From contig SIJG01000006.1 in assembly GCA_023374025.1 (NCBI GenBank), positions 883,814-947,813 of the forward strand: a stretch of 64,000 nt of DNA, written 5' to 3'. Shown here piece by piece: positions 45,685 to 60,847 of this stretch. This stretch comes from Heterodera schachtii (lineage: Eukaryota > Nematoda > Chromadorea > Rhabditida > Heteroderidae). Both the position numbers and the translations under genes were made by a program. The notes below the pieces were generated by a model. The model saw only the letters and a program-made list of their open reading frames with translations, was not told the DNA's origin and searched no databases. Every line of letters begins with the position of its first letter. Within the stretch, counting starts at the first letter, position 1.

Positions 45685-47231
45685 TGTAATTGCTATAAAA
45701 TTTGATGAAAAACAGAAATTGGAAAACTACAAAAAAGAAGGGTTTGATTTATCCATTTTTCGGGATCGAGATCCCTGAAAGGGATCCCGAGCCGATCCTT
45801 AATATAATTTTATGAGCATATGAACTAGAGCACGGGATCCCGATCCGGAATTTGGGATTTGTGGGATTGAGGGATTTCACTTGATTAATCCAGCAGTTAT
45901 TCCTCAAAATTTTGAATTCAAAATTAAAACGCCAAAAGACAGAAAGTGCTAATCCAAAAAAAAGTTTGTATTTTTTTATTTTGATCAGCCATAAGCAAAA
46001 TGTTAAAATTAATGATTTTCTATCGATTTTAAAAGTCCAAGATTTTGTGCCGTTTTAACTGATGAATTGGGAGCATAAAAATTAATAAATTGATATAAAC
46101 AATTAATTTTAAGCGAAATTATTTTATTATGAAAGAGTTCGGTACTTTCCTGTTTTTGGGGTCGCACACTAAAAATTTAAAAAATCAACAAAAAGGCGCG
46201 CAAATTCACACAACATCCCTTCTCAAGCTGAACCATTTGACGAGATTTTACCAATATTGTTGCATCATGCGACCCCAAAACAGGAAAGTACCAAGATTTC
46301 ATCCCTTTTTAAGGGGATCAACTAAAAATTAAAACAAATTTAAATTTAAATTTAAAAATAATTAAATTAATTTAAAATTAATAAAATTCAAACAAATGCC
46401 TGCTGGCCGGAAAATTCGTTACACAAATTTATAAAATTCCAATCTTCAACATTTTTTATGGTTTTAATTTAATATTTTAATTTTTATAAATTGCATAAAA
46501 TGTAAAAAAAAATTATTCTAGTTAATGATTTGGTTCAAAAAAATATTTCTTTTAATTAAGCATATTCAATCGTTAGAAAATTTAATTATTTTAATTAATT
46601 TTAATTACCCTTCACTTTTCTCTGTTTTTCTCAGAAACCAATACAATCATAAATGCAATAGATAAGAATTAATTATCAAGAAAATTTCATTTTTTTCTTG
46701 TTACTTCCAAAGTCCAACCGAGCTTAGTTTTTAATTAATTTATCAGAAAAAAATTAAAATGTTTTATAAACTTTTTGTTCTAAATTTGCTATAACAAAAC
46801 TAGACAGAATTGCACAAAGTTGAGAGATTTGATTAGCAAGTGATCGGATCGTGACACTTTCTTTTCAGTAGTTTAGAATTTTTTTTTCAATGAAATTTGA
46901 CAATGCTCAGACACTTTAGTCAGCTGATTGATGCACTTAATTAATTCTCCGAGTTTGGAGTTTAGTGAATCGTTTTTAAGAATAAAATAAAAAAGGAAGA
47001 TTTATTGGTTTGGCTGCGCATTTCCGTGCTCTCCGATCAATCAAACCAAACAATGGACAAGAAATTTTGTTTTATGGTCGATCGGAGGGGGCGGAAACAT
47101 CAAACAAATGAACACAACAAACTCCAAACTTTTTTTCTTCAATTTTATATTTGTATAAATAACCAGGCAAAAAAGAAGGAATGAATCGGTGTAAAATTAT
47201 TATTTTAACAAAATTTACGCGTTTATTCAAA
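45685..47231. other. Intergenic DNA between NDUFA5 and carboxylesterase
   Basis: AT-rich, with a cluster of GGATC palindromes at 45760-45860 and one short inverted-repeat element (separate entry). No gene seen. Confidence 0.5.
46141..46292. mobile_element. Short inverted-repeat element, 152 bp
   Basis: The left end ggtactttcctgttttt with ggggtcgca (46141-46166) is matched by its complement at 46268-46292 with one extra T. The interior is 100 bp of unrelated sequence. No target-site duplication is evident. Confidence 0.65.
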
Positions 47232-50124
<2,893 letters not shown>

Positions 50125-50796
50125 TTTTTATTTCATTTTTCAATGAATTTTTGTACATTTTGTTTTTATTGTTCATAGCTTAACATTTCGGCTAATTTTG
50201 TATGATATTTATTTAAATTTAAAAAATAATTTGTGAAGAAATATTTTAAATTATTTTATAACCCAAAATATGTTGGTCAAAAGAAAGTGCTCAACATTTT
50301 CTCACTTGGCACCCGCATCTCTCAAATTAAATTTTCTGGGGCCAAAATAATGTCCAATAAATTATAAATATTTGTGATGATTTATTTATTTATAAATGCG
50401 GTGGGAAAATAATTTTTATTTAATAAATAATTTTAAAATAATAAATATTTTTAAAGTAATAAATCTGATAGGTAATCTCATTTCTCTGTTTGTTCAAGAG
50501 GTGATAAATGAGCACCTCCAATATAACTAAAGTGATTGATTCAGAGATATTAATGAACAGCAAATTGTTAGCCTAAGGCAATCGCCGAAATAATCGAGAA
50601 ATCCCAGGAAAAGCATTCATTTCTCCCTCATTTAATTAGCTTTGATCAATTACAAATTAATTACATTTGTGCATAAAAAGGCCGAACGGCAGCAGCGCTT
50701 TCATATTCCTTTTTTGACTTTTATCGCGAATATTGTCGGGTATTTTGTGGCTAATGACTTAGGGCTAATTAATACCCATTAATTAATAGTGAAGAA
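50125..50796. other. Intergenic DNA between esterase and EF-hand gene
   Basis: AT-rich; nothing recognised beyond possible promoter sequence for the downstream gene. Confidence 0.5.
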
Positions 50797-51511
50797 ATGC
50801 TCTTCGTCTGTCCAACTTTTCTTCTCCTTTTGCTCTTCTTTTGTTCCACTAATTTTTTTCCGATTGTTTCGACTTCTGCCGACCAAAATGTCGAAAATTC
50901 GGAGGCCGTACAAAATGAAAATGTTCTTCTCCAAAGGCCGTTGAACATCATAGAAGTGAGAAAAAACAGACCAAAAATTGCACAGAATTTCAATGTTTTG
51001 AAAAAGTGAAGTTGGCTGACACGGACGGAGACGGACGGATCAGTTTGGACGGAGAATTGAAGCAGTTCCTGGAGTCGGCAAAGTTCGAACTAATGTTCAA
51101 GGCGCTGTTCGACCATCAGCCCCGGGGCGAATTGCGCTTGGAGGGCTTCAAAAAGACACTGACGAAGCATTTTGAGGGACGAAAGTACGCGACGAAGTTG
51201 CCCACTTTGGTGAACGAAGTGAATGTGAACAAAAACGGGGGCATCGACTGGCACGAGTTTAAGCTGTTCATGTACGAACTGGGAAAACAGGTGGCTGATG
51301 GAGAGGGGAAATTTGATCATTCTAAAAAAATAATTTAAAAAAAAGAAGCATGCGATCAGTCAAAACGCAATAGTGCCAAATGAGAAAGCGCACAAACCCA
51401 TAAAATTAAAACGCATTTTAGTTGGTGGATGCCGACCACGATGGGTTCACCACCCTCACAGAATCACAAGCCTTCTATTCCTGGGAGTACACATTGGTCG
51501 GAAAGGAATGA
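50797..51511 (+). CDS. Secreted EF-hand calcium-binding protein (175 aa)
   Basis: Three exons: 50797-50955, 51012-51290, 51422-51511, all joined in phase 0. The N-terminus (FLLLLLFFCSTNFFPIV) is a strong signal peptide. Three calcium-loop segments are visible: DTDGDGRISLDG (shifted acidic ligand at position 13), NVNKNGGIDWHE (Asn at the first position) and DADHDGFTTLTE, the most canonical. The protein has no ER-retention tail; it ends LVGKE. It resembles small secreted EF-hand proteins of nematodes more than calmodulin. Intron 1 could alternatively end 26 bp earlier, but that would be too short and break the frame. Same strand as the esterase, 672 bp downstream; a functional link is not evident. 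Confidence 0.8.
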
Positions 51512-52132
51512 ACCATCAAAATGTTTCATAAAATGCATCGAATAATTTGCTTATTTCATTATTTTTACTGTAATTTAATTAATATTTTAGTGGTTTTCGC
51601 CAACATATTCCCCAATTTTATTCATTCGCTTTTGATTTGTAAAGTTTTATTCAAAAGAATAAAATGTGTGCTGGGACAAATATATGGTGCATAATGCTGT
51701 ATTGTATTTCATGTTATTGGGCTGGGATAAAGTAAAATGATAATCATAATCTGTGGGAATTTATGAAACAAAAGAATTACTGGGTAATGTGGAAATATAT
51801 TTGGGAATGGCGCGTGGCAGCAGGGTAAATAGCCGTAAATATTTTTTGGTTTAAAATCCAAATTTTGTTTGGCAGGTGTCCAGGATTTCGGACCAGGCAA
51901 TTGCAAAAATAGGTTTTGAAAAAATTGGATGCCATATATAAGTCAAAATTGTTTTCTTTTTTTTTGGTTAAAAAGACTAACACCAAAATTATAAGCAAAA
52001 AATGCTCAAAAAGGATGTGAAGGCCAAAATGCATCGCTAAAATACCCTGGCCATTTTCGTCTTTAATTTTCCATAATTTGATCGGGATAGTTTTTTCGTG
52101 CCAATTGCGTCCTTCACCCGGCACTTCCGCGT
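51512..52132. other. Intergenic DNA, no gene seen
   Basis: AT-rich with mixed parts near 51790-51900; no supported coding exon. Confidence 0.5.
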
Positions 52133-52730
52133 TCAGTACCCTCCAAAAGACAGACAGCGTCTCGCGTTAGTCGAAGCACCCGTCGCAGCAGACGAAGCCG
52201 ACGGCAGCGTCGAAGGCGTCGAGGCAATTCGAACAATGTGACGGAAAGACATTGAGAAGGCAGTGGGCGAATTTAGCAGAATTTCGGGGTCCATAAACGC
52301 ACAGAAAGTGTCCTCACTGTTTTCGCTGAGAGGCAACGCTAAAGAAATGGAAAAACTGAATTTTGAAAATGGTGGTAAATGGTTTCAGACTTAAAGGGGA
52401 TAATGCAAATGCAATTTAAGCAGAAAAACCAACGGATGGAAGTCGAACTCATCGGAGAGATGGTCGAAGTGCCCAACGAATTGTTGCGTTTGGTCGGAGT
52501 CATTTGAATCTGTAGAAAACTTTATGAAAAAGACAAAAAATTCTAAAATCAACCCATATGGCCATCTTAAAACATACATTCGAAGCACGCTGAATCAGCG
52601 GTCGGCTGTTGTTCTGTGCGTTAAAATGACAATGATACTCTTTGCCGCCGTGTCCATTAGTCAGCGTGTCGTCAATGTGCATTGCCACAATGGACGCCAT
52701 GGCTTTTTCGTTAAGTTCAAGGTGAACTTC
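52133..52730 (-). CDS. Unidentified gene, last three exons
   Basis: Three exons join with correct splice sites and phases on the minus strand: 52730-52578, 52509-52434, 52338-52133 (stop). Together they encode 144 residues beginning EVHLELNEKAMASIVAMHID, with a His/Asn-rich middle (HFNAQNNSRPL) and a Ser/Thr/Pro-rich second half (NNSLGTSTISPMSS, then STPSTLPSASSAATGAS). The low-complexity tail suggests a regulatory or scaffold protein, but I do not recognise a family. Upstream exons are not resolved; candidates lie in 52860-53030 but phases do not fit. The second half has no signal or membrane segments. Confidence 0.45.
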
Positions 52731-53879
52731 CTGTTTATTTGGACAGTACCTAAAATTACAAGTGATTTTTTCTTTTTCGTCGCCCTAAAGGGGCATTTTG
52801 AGTTTGTTTTTTACATCGCCGTGTGGTTGTTGCTTCCACTCGCCCCACACATTTGGCAAGGGGCCAAATTGGCAAGAAACGGACAATTGTTTTTCGTATG
52901 GCCAACTGCTGCTTCAGTTTGTCCGTTCTGAAAGCAATCTTAACAAAAGAAAAAAGTCCAATTGCAAAATGAAAATTCGAACATCCGCAAGTGATGGATG
53001 ATCCATTGCGACGACGACCGAATGATGCCATTTTTAAACACAGAATTAAAAGAAGGAAAAAGGTTAAAAGAAGGACTAATGTACAACCTGAAAGCTGAGC
53101 AATTTTGTGTATGTACACATTAATATTGAGATTCACAGAAATTGCTAAGATCAGACGGATCAGCAATTCAATTTTTGTAGTCGTAAAATTTCTCAAAATT
53201 CGGTTTCATTAAATTTACGCGCATGCGCAGAGAAATAAGTTGTACAGGAAAACATTTGTTGGAACAGAGAAAGAAAATATAAAAATAGTGCATTTATATA
53301 ATTCAGAAAAGAAACAAAACAAAAGAGAGAGTGAGGGTAGAACAATGAAAAAAAAGTCTTACTAATTTGATTTCTCTGTTTCTCCTTTAAACCCATAATT
53401 TTTATATTTTATCATTTTCACTAGAAGCACTTTTTTTCCGTCCGTCTTCGTTGATCCGCCGTCCGCCGCCATTTCCGCGTTTTTTTACTGCGCCGGAATG
53501 GCGCTAATTTTTGGCCTGTCTCTTCCTTGCGGAGGGGGCTTAAAAGTTTAACTTAAAACAAGCAGTGGGAGAACACGTCGAGCTAAATGAGGCGACCATC
53601 TGCTTTCTTTCTCATGAATTGCTACAGGACTGCTTAAATGGAGCACCGCAAAAGAAACCAAAATAGACTTAAACCCAAAATAATGTATATAATTTGCCTG
53701 AAGAACAGGCACCGATGACAAAAACAAGATAAAAAAAGTCTGAAACAAAAAAAAAATAAATAAATAAAATCTATATAATTCAGCAAGAATTTCGGAATAA
53801 TGATGTTTCTTTGAGCTTGAAGGAAAATGTGATCGCTAATCAGTGATCGCAGATCACCAAAATATTCCCAACAAATCGA
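52731..53879. other. Intergenic or 5' region of the unidentified gene
   Basis: Contains a possible but unconfirmed upstream coding segment around 52860-53030 (minus) and a GC-balanced patch at 53440-53540. Nothing further supported. Confidence 0.4.
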
Positions 53880-56800
53880 TCAATCGGTCCATTGCAGGCC
53901 AAGCACGCGCTGTAAAAAGGAGTAGAAATCAACGAGTTCATCAATCTGAAACAATGATGAAAAGTAGCATTTTCATTGAAATTAAATTGGAATCGGCAAA
54001 TGTTAGTTTTACCAATTTTGCGGTCGGTGTGCCGACAATCTCGTGCCCCTGGTCCACCCGTATCTTTGCCAACACGGGATTCCGTTGCCAACTCTCAGCT
54101 TGAGTGCGCAATAAATGGTACAGTTGTGCCGTATATTTGAGTGTATGTGCCGGCACAACTCGGTCCTGAATCATTTTTATTGTTCGGCACTCTGTCATTG
54201 AATTCGTTGTGCATTGGCCCTTGGGGAGGGGGGGGGGGGGGATTTGCTTGGACTAATCGGGGATTGATCTCATTGGCGCTCATTTTGGCACACATTTTTT
54301 GATTTATCCCCAATTTAGCGGTATTTTTTGTAAAAAAAAAGTGTCAAAAAGCCCACGTCATGATCGGCAGCCGTCAAAAGAGTCGCCGGCCACTGCTGCC
54401 CAGGAGTGATGCTAAGCTGCTGAAGCGGCGAATATCTGAACTCATTGTCACTAAATCCCTAATGATTATTGCTTTTTTACTTGTAAATGTACGAAAAGTC
54501 TGTGGCATTTTCCGGGTCGCCGAACTCCGACTCCCACGTGGCGCCAACGGTGAATTTGTTGAAGCGGAGCATGTCCAACACGCTGAAAGCATTTCAAACC
54601 ATTTTTGAACCGCCTTTGGTCGAGCCACCCGTATTGAGTGATCACAGCTCCGAAGAGATCGGGCCGCTGCTGACTGCAGACGGCGGTCAACAAACCGCCG
54701 TTGGAGGCGCCAGAAATGGCCAGCCTTAAAAGGCGTTGGTTGTTAATTGAATGGCTTGGACTGATTCAATGAGAAAGGATTCAATGTAAAGGGGATGGAG
54801 TGATCAGTTGCTGATCGTAGCGAATACAGTAAGTGGCCAAGAAATGACAGTACAGTACTTCGAGCTGTTGGTGTACTGTTTGTTGATGAGATACTCAGCA
54901 GCCGCAATGAAATCGTCGAACACATTTTGCTTTTTGTCCAGCATTCCCTGTTCATGCCATTTCTCACCGTATTCACTGAAATATTTTCGGTCAATAAAAC
55001 ATTTTTCAATTTGATTTTTCATTTTGACATGAAAATGCCAATAAAATTTCCCACCCTCCGCCCCGAATGTTTGCGGTTGCCACAACGCCTCCAAAATGTT
55101 GCATGAACATGGCGTCAGCGGAGGAAAAGAAGGGCAGCATGGAGTCGCCGAAGCCGCCGTAGCCGGTGAGCAGCACGGGATTATCGCCGGTCAGCTTCAT
55201 GTCCTTGCGATGGGCAATGAACATTGGCACCTGATCGGATTTGGGACCATTCAAACAGTTGGTACAATACTCGTCCAATTAATTAATTAATTAATTGATT
55301 GTTCCTTTACCATTGTTCCATCTTTGCTGGCATAGAAAACCTGAAACTTGGCAATTGACCAATTCATGGACCAATTATCAGAAACTGCTTGCTCTTGATG
55401 CTGGCTGACCTGTTCTTCGGCGAAGGCGTCGGTGTCCAACCCCGGCACTTTCGCCTGCCGAAACACTTCCAACTGAACGGGTTGGTCCCCAAATTGGGCA
55501 AAGTCCGCGTGGAAAATGGTGAACGGAGAAATGGACGACTCAGTTTTGAAGAACACATGGGAGGAGAATTTGGAAGCAAAAAAGTTGTTGTTGGAGCTAA
55601 TAGTTGAGTCCATTATAACTGAGCCGAATGGCAACGTAATTTGGTAAAGCATTTGGCCACTGTTCAGGTCGTGAACGAAGAGAGCGTCCTTTTAGGTTAG
55701 AGGAAAACCGTATTTCATAAAATAAATCCCCCATAACTTAGAACCCCCCCCCCCTTTATAGGAAGCCCCCCTTAGGTTAGAAAAACGATATTTAAAGTAG
55801 AAAATGAATTACAAAGCAAAGACAAAATCCATGGAAAACATTGTTTAATGAACACGGCTTAGAGTGATTGCCTGATCAATCAAACAGATTTGATAATGTC
55901 TTCAGAGGAACAGCGAATGATCGATCTGATCAAGTGATCGAACCCGTATTATCGGAATGATGGACCTGGACCCAATTTGGTTTTGGGTATTTAATTCAAT
56001 TTGATTCATTAATTAATTAATGATGGTCCCCTGGTCATTAGCACCTTCACATTGTCCATGTAGCAAACCAACAGTTTGTCTTTGTTCACGGGGTAAGCAA
56101 ATCGCATTCTTCGCTTTGGGTCCTCCTTAATGACCTCTTGCGGCTTCTGTGCCGTGCTGCCCTCGAGATTCACTCTGATCAATTTGTACATTGGCGCATC
56201 TTTGTTGGTGAAAATCAGTGCCGAGTGTTCGTCTGAGTCCACCATCTGTCCATTTGTATATCAAATTAATTAATTAACTAATTAATTAATTGAAAAATTG
56301 AATTGACCATTATGCTGTTTTGTGTTTTAATTGATTCTAAAAAGTGATTGGTATTTTATTTACCATAATTTCATTTACAATATACACCATCACAGCTATA
56401 CTGTATGTATGTACTTGGAACAAATTTTGCTCACTTCATAATCCGCGTCAAATTGGTCAAACAGCGGCTTCAACTTCAGTGGACCGGTGATTTGGTTGTT
56501 GTCAGCCGGCAGATCGCAGTAAAACATTTGGTCGTTCGCATTACCCCCAAAAGACACAAACAAAAAGCGACCATCCGATGACACTCCGCCATAGCTAAAA
56601 ATGAATTAAAATGAATTAAAAATAATTAAAATCACATCAGCAAATCCGACTGATTGCGTCCTTGCACCTTAACGTCATCGGCGGATGGAATCAGCTTAAA
56701 AATTAAAATTGTCGGCCGTTCTCACCACCAAAATGTCCTTCTCCGAGTCGGTGCCCATTTTGTGGAAGAAAAGCGAATGGAAATTGAATTCCTCCGTCTC

Positions 56801-57949
56801 CGATTGTTTTAAATATTTCTGAGAGGCCATTTTAAAATTTAATTTTTTTAATAATAATTTATTAAATTGTACCGTGCCATTACCGAATAAAACAGTCCCG
56901 TGCCGTCGCTGAGCCATGAAAGTCCCGAAAATCTGACGTCAGCAATTTGATCGGGCAGCTCCTCACCCTTGCTTTGTTTAAACTAAAAATCTGTGAATGA
57001 ACCCAAAAATGCTTCGTTTGGCCCACCTTTACAGTAACCGCATCGCTGCCCTTTTCAGAGATACCGTACGCGAACACTGTGCCGTCCTTCGAGAAGCTTT
57101 CCATGGTCACTGCCGTTGTTCCGTCCTTGGAAAGCGTGTTCGGGTCCAGAAACACTTTGCCCGGCTCGTCCATGGAGTTGGACTGATAAAGCACACTTTG
57201 GCCTTAAAAGCAAAAGAAAACATTTTCCACTTTTAGGGCACCGATAATAAATTCCTTCAAAAATCAAAAAAGGCATTTAAATATAAAAAGAATTGATTAA
57301 CAGTTTCCGTTTTCCCTACTCTGTAATCCGTTGTTACGGTAATAATAGAACAAATCGCCATGGAAGCTTGGCTTGAAGAATTCTGCGTAATTCCACATGT
57401 TGGTGAGGCTGAATTGAGAAGAATTGAAAGAAAAACGAGAAGGGCATCGCAATGCCATCATTTAAGGCAAATTCAAATGGCAAAAACATTAAATTCGAAT
57501 TATTTAAAACGAAACGAACGTTTGATTCATTTTTGGCCGCAATGGGCTGGCCTCGAGGAAAGGCTGCGAAATTTGGTTGAGTTGCCTGACAAATTGCCGT
57601 GTCACATTCGCGTCCGGGTTCTCCAGGGCGCGGTAAGGGTCGGGGACCTGAAAAATGAGAAAAGCAGAAAGGAATTAAAATATTAAGAAAAAAAATGAAA
57701 ATTTAAAATATAAAATGAAAAATTAAAAAAAAATTTATATATTAAATTAATGAATAAAAATAATAGCAATTAAAAACTCACTTCAATGCCATGGTAATTA
57801 TCCGCCACTTTTCCCCGCGGTGCCTGCGGATATTCCCGCGGATCAATCGCCGTCCCCGCCTTTGTCCCATTCGCTTCTTCAGCTGCTGCTGCTGAATTTG
57901 TGCTCAATTTTCGTTTGGAGTGCTCGGAGAACGGAGCAAATGGTGCCAT
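53880..57949 (-). CDS. Prolyl oligopeptidase, S9A family (779 aa)
   Basis: A cytosolic serine peptidase cleaving short peptides after proline. Seventeen exons: 57949-57782, 57647-57520, 57408-57320, 57202-57027, 56982-56884, 56818-56726, 56694-56636, 56594-56435, 56245-56045, 55688-55311, 55230-55055, 54975-54859, 54724-54629, 54582-54481, 54435-54357, 54165-54013, 53945-53880. All phases agree and the length is close to the family's (about 710) plus an N-terminal Ala-rich stretch. Motifs: [18 protein letters not shown] at the N-terminal domain start, beta-propeller repeats, GYGGFG, NIRGGGEYGEKWH, the nucleophile in GASNGG (the usual form is GGSNGG), [10 protein letters not shown], the acid in AADHDDRVVP and the histidine in [13 protein letters not shown]. 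The triad is complete. A strong acceptor (ctctttcag) sits 5 bp before the ATG, compatible with trans-splicing of a leader. Confidence 0.92.
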
Positions 57950-57963
57950 TATTGCTGAAAGAG
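57950..57963 (-). promoter_or_regulatory. Possible spliced-leader acceptor before prolyl oligopeptidase
   Basis: Reading the minus strand, tgctctttcag ends five bases before the ATG at 57949. Nematode mRNAs often receive a spliced leader at such acceptor sites; a conventional 5' UTR intron would look the same. Confidence 0.4.
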
Positions 57964-58357
57964 CACAATTAAAATGGAATTTATTAATTTGCCATTCTTC
58001 GGATATAAAATGTTTCTGCTCACTTTTTCCCATTTCTACCATTTTTGCCACATTGGCACTGCGATGGCCAAATGGGAAGGCATTGGCATTGGCATGCAAT
58101 TCATTGAACGTAATTGGGCGCACATTCTCCCCAATTGTTGGCACAACTTAACATTTTTTGGTGGAATTATAAAACTATTTTTATTTTAAACATAAAGAAT
58201 TTTATTTGTTTCCTTTTTCGCATCTCTTTTTTTCATTTATTCACATTTTTGTTGGTTTTGATTCGCATTTTCCGTGCCGGTGCCTTCGTGCCAATTTCCG
58301 CCGCTTGGCGATGCCAACCGTGCGCCTAATGCCGGGCTAAGGGCGCTTTGCTAAATT

Positions 58358-58629
58358 TTAAATCTGAGAAATTCTATGATGACCAAAAAGCAACAACAGA
58401 CGGACCAAGGCAAATCCCGCAGTTGCCGTAAGGGCAATGGCTTTGCCAAGTTTGGCCACAAAACCCATGCCGTCCTTTCCGTCCTTTGTTTGGCTTGGCA
58501 CTTCGGCCGCGCCATTCGCTGCACCAAATAATGAATTAATTAATTAATTAACTTTTAAATGTTTTTGCGAACAAACAGAACACCGACCGTTTTTGTCATT
58601 TTTTGTGTTTGTTGGGGTTGAAAATTTGA
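58358..58629 (-). CDS. Possible gene fragment with C-terminal membrane segment
   Basis: Two exon-like segments (58629-58588 and 58518-58358) join in phase. The second encodes NGAAEVPSQTKDGKDG, then a hydrophobic helix (LGKAIALTATAGFALVRLLL) and a short tail ending in a stop. This looks like a tail-anchored protein end, but no start exon was found and the alternative frame is also open. Family unknown. Confidence 0.25.
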
Positions 58630-58992
58630 CTAAAAAGGCAATAAAAAAGAGGCATAAAATGGAAAAATTCATTTTTATTATTATTAATGAATGAATGATA
58701 TATTATTTTCTAATATTTATAATGGATGAAGCGGAAACGGAAACGTTCGAAAATAAATTGCCATGCGTGTTGTTTTACATGAAACTTTGGCATCGTTGGC
58801 AAAAATGTAAACATTGTAAAAATGCAAATTGATTTTTATATTCATACAAATTTTACATAGAAATAAATGAGAAATTTTTTGAGTAAAAATAAATGAGCAA
58901 TTCTTTGAGAATTTTTTAAATTAAATTTCCTCCACTAAATTAAATTAAATTAAATAATATAATAAGTTTATTTTCATGTTTATTTTGGCATT

Positions 58993-59358
58993 GGTAATAG
59001 GTACGACGGTTGCCCCCCTTTTTTGAAGAAATTTTTTTTTGTTTTCAAAAGTCATAAAAAATGCTTCCAAGGGTTTTCGAGGTCGCTGATCACGAATCCG
59101 GCATCTATTTCACCCAATTCCGAACCCCTGACCCGAATCCGAACAAAAAGTCGAAAACTCAAATTTTCGATTTTCAGGTTTTTAGTCTAAATTAGTTTAA
59201 ATACACGGAAACGAACTGAAAATCATCATTGCTTCAGTAAAAATCATTTAAAACATTTTTAGACTAAAAATGAAAAATCAAAAAATTTGAATTTTCGACT
59301 TTTTGTTCGAAATCGGGTCTGGGATCAAAAAGAGGGGGCAACCATCGTAATTATTACC
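58993..59358. mobile_element. hAT-like MITE, 366 bp, with 8-bp duplication
   Basis: Terminal inverted repeats ggtaataggtacgacggttg (left) and ggtaataattacgatggttg (right, read on the opposite strand) match at most positions. The 8-mer ttggcatt stands directly outside both ends (58985-58992 and 59359-59366). Eight-base duplications are typical of hAT transposons. The interior (aggtcgctgatcacgaatcc and gaacaaaaagtcgaaaa with its inverted copy) is shared with the element in the NDUFA5 intron. No coding capacity. Confidence 0.85.
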
Positions 59359-59366
59359 TTGGCATT

Positions 59367-60847
59367 TTCCAAAACTCCTCTATTAAAGCGATCCAATCAA
59401 CTTAATTAAACCTTTTTTTGCCTTCTCTGTGGTCATTTTCCAATATTTTTCACTTCATTCTTCTTCTCAACACCCAATTTGTTTATCATTTTAAATTTAT
59501 TGCGTAATTATTAATTACTTTTTACCCTTTCATTTTTTTGCAATTTTCTAAAAAATGACTGAAATTGGCGTGCAATTAGCAATTGTTGGCGAGTCCGTCC
59601 AACCGCTTTTTCCTTTCACAATTTGCTTAATTCGCATTCATTCATTCGTCCGTCATTAGTCCGCCGTTTTTGCGCTTTCGTCCCCCGAGGGGATGGAGCA
59701 AAGAAAGGGACGGCGACCGACCGACTGATTCGGTGAGAAGAGTCGGTGAGTGAGTGCTTCACGGAGGGTCGAGTGGCCGGCTTCACCTCCCCCCCCCCCC
59801 CCCACTCGCCCAATGTCTCCCGCCTTCCCTTAATTTATGTAAAACAAAATCCGGTCCTTCCCAACCGTCGATCCCAACCAAAATCATTAGCTGCTGCACC
59901 AGTCGCCGGCCGACGCCGAACATTTTCATCATCCTCCAACAGAGGGGGCAAATGAAAAAGCATCGGACGAAAGCACAAAGACGGAGGGGAAATTGAGCAA
60001 AATGAGGGGGGGGGGGACAAAAGGGGGGGGCACAAAAGAGGGCGGCGGAAAATCGTTTGATCCTCTCACAGCCTCGGGCGACAAAAGCCAATCCTGAAAA
60101 GCCACTCCGTCTCACCAAAACGACCACAAAAGCCACACAAAATGTTGTTGTTTTGTTGTGTTATTGTTGTGGACGGGGCGGAGGGGAGACTGACGGACGG
60201 ACGGACGGAGGTGGGCGATGGAAGCGGAGCAGAAGCAGCAGCATTTGTTGTGGAACCTGTCACTGTTCGATGTTCGATGAGTGGGGAGGTCCCTCCCCCT
60301 CCTCCCTTTTTTTGTTGCTTTTTCTCCCCGCCATTGGCTAAGGAATGTTGCGTGCTTACTGCTGCTCTGCTTCATCTTCTGCCGCCGGTTGTTTCTTGCG
60401 ACTCATTTTTTGTGTGTCTGCAATTTATGCACAGACAGCGGCGAATGTTTGAGGGGGGCGGACGGACGGCGCCCGAGGGGCGTGGCGGGGGATGGACGAA
60501 GGGTCGGCTTAATGAATGAATGGGTGACTCATGCCGAACACTTATGACCATTTATATACAGGGGATTCTGTCTGATTGCTTATCAGACATTTGTTGGAGT
60601 AACAGATGAGAAACTTACTTTACGATGGCTTTTCGCTCTTTGTTAATTTTATTTTGCATTGGCTTTGATGCTTTTAGTCCATTGCCCATTTTGTTATGGA
60701 CAAAGGGATTTACAAATATATTACATTTTAAAAATTTATTATTAAATAAATTTTAAAAATTTATTTTCCTTTAATAAATTTTTTAAATATTTATCTCTTA
60801 GTAAAACAATCCACATTTTGACAGATCAGCGTTTGTTGATATTCATA
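59367..60847. other. Intergenic DNA with GC-rich block
   Basis: AT-rich to about 59640, then a GC-rich block (59680-60500) with C/G runs, ggac/ggcg simple repeats near 60190 and 60460, and several unrelated open frames. No frame has splice structure or family resemblance. It could be regulatory sequence of the collagen gene. Confidence 0.45.

Noticed and set aside
58722..58832. 36-codon plus-strand frame ending with a CKHC motif
   Set aside because: Very short, no splice partners, no clear signal or family; chance is more likely.
59616..60547. Open frames in the GC-rich block before the collagen gene
   Set aside because: Overlapping frames on both strands are equally long, composed of simple repeats and G/C runs; no coherent exon structure.
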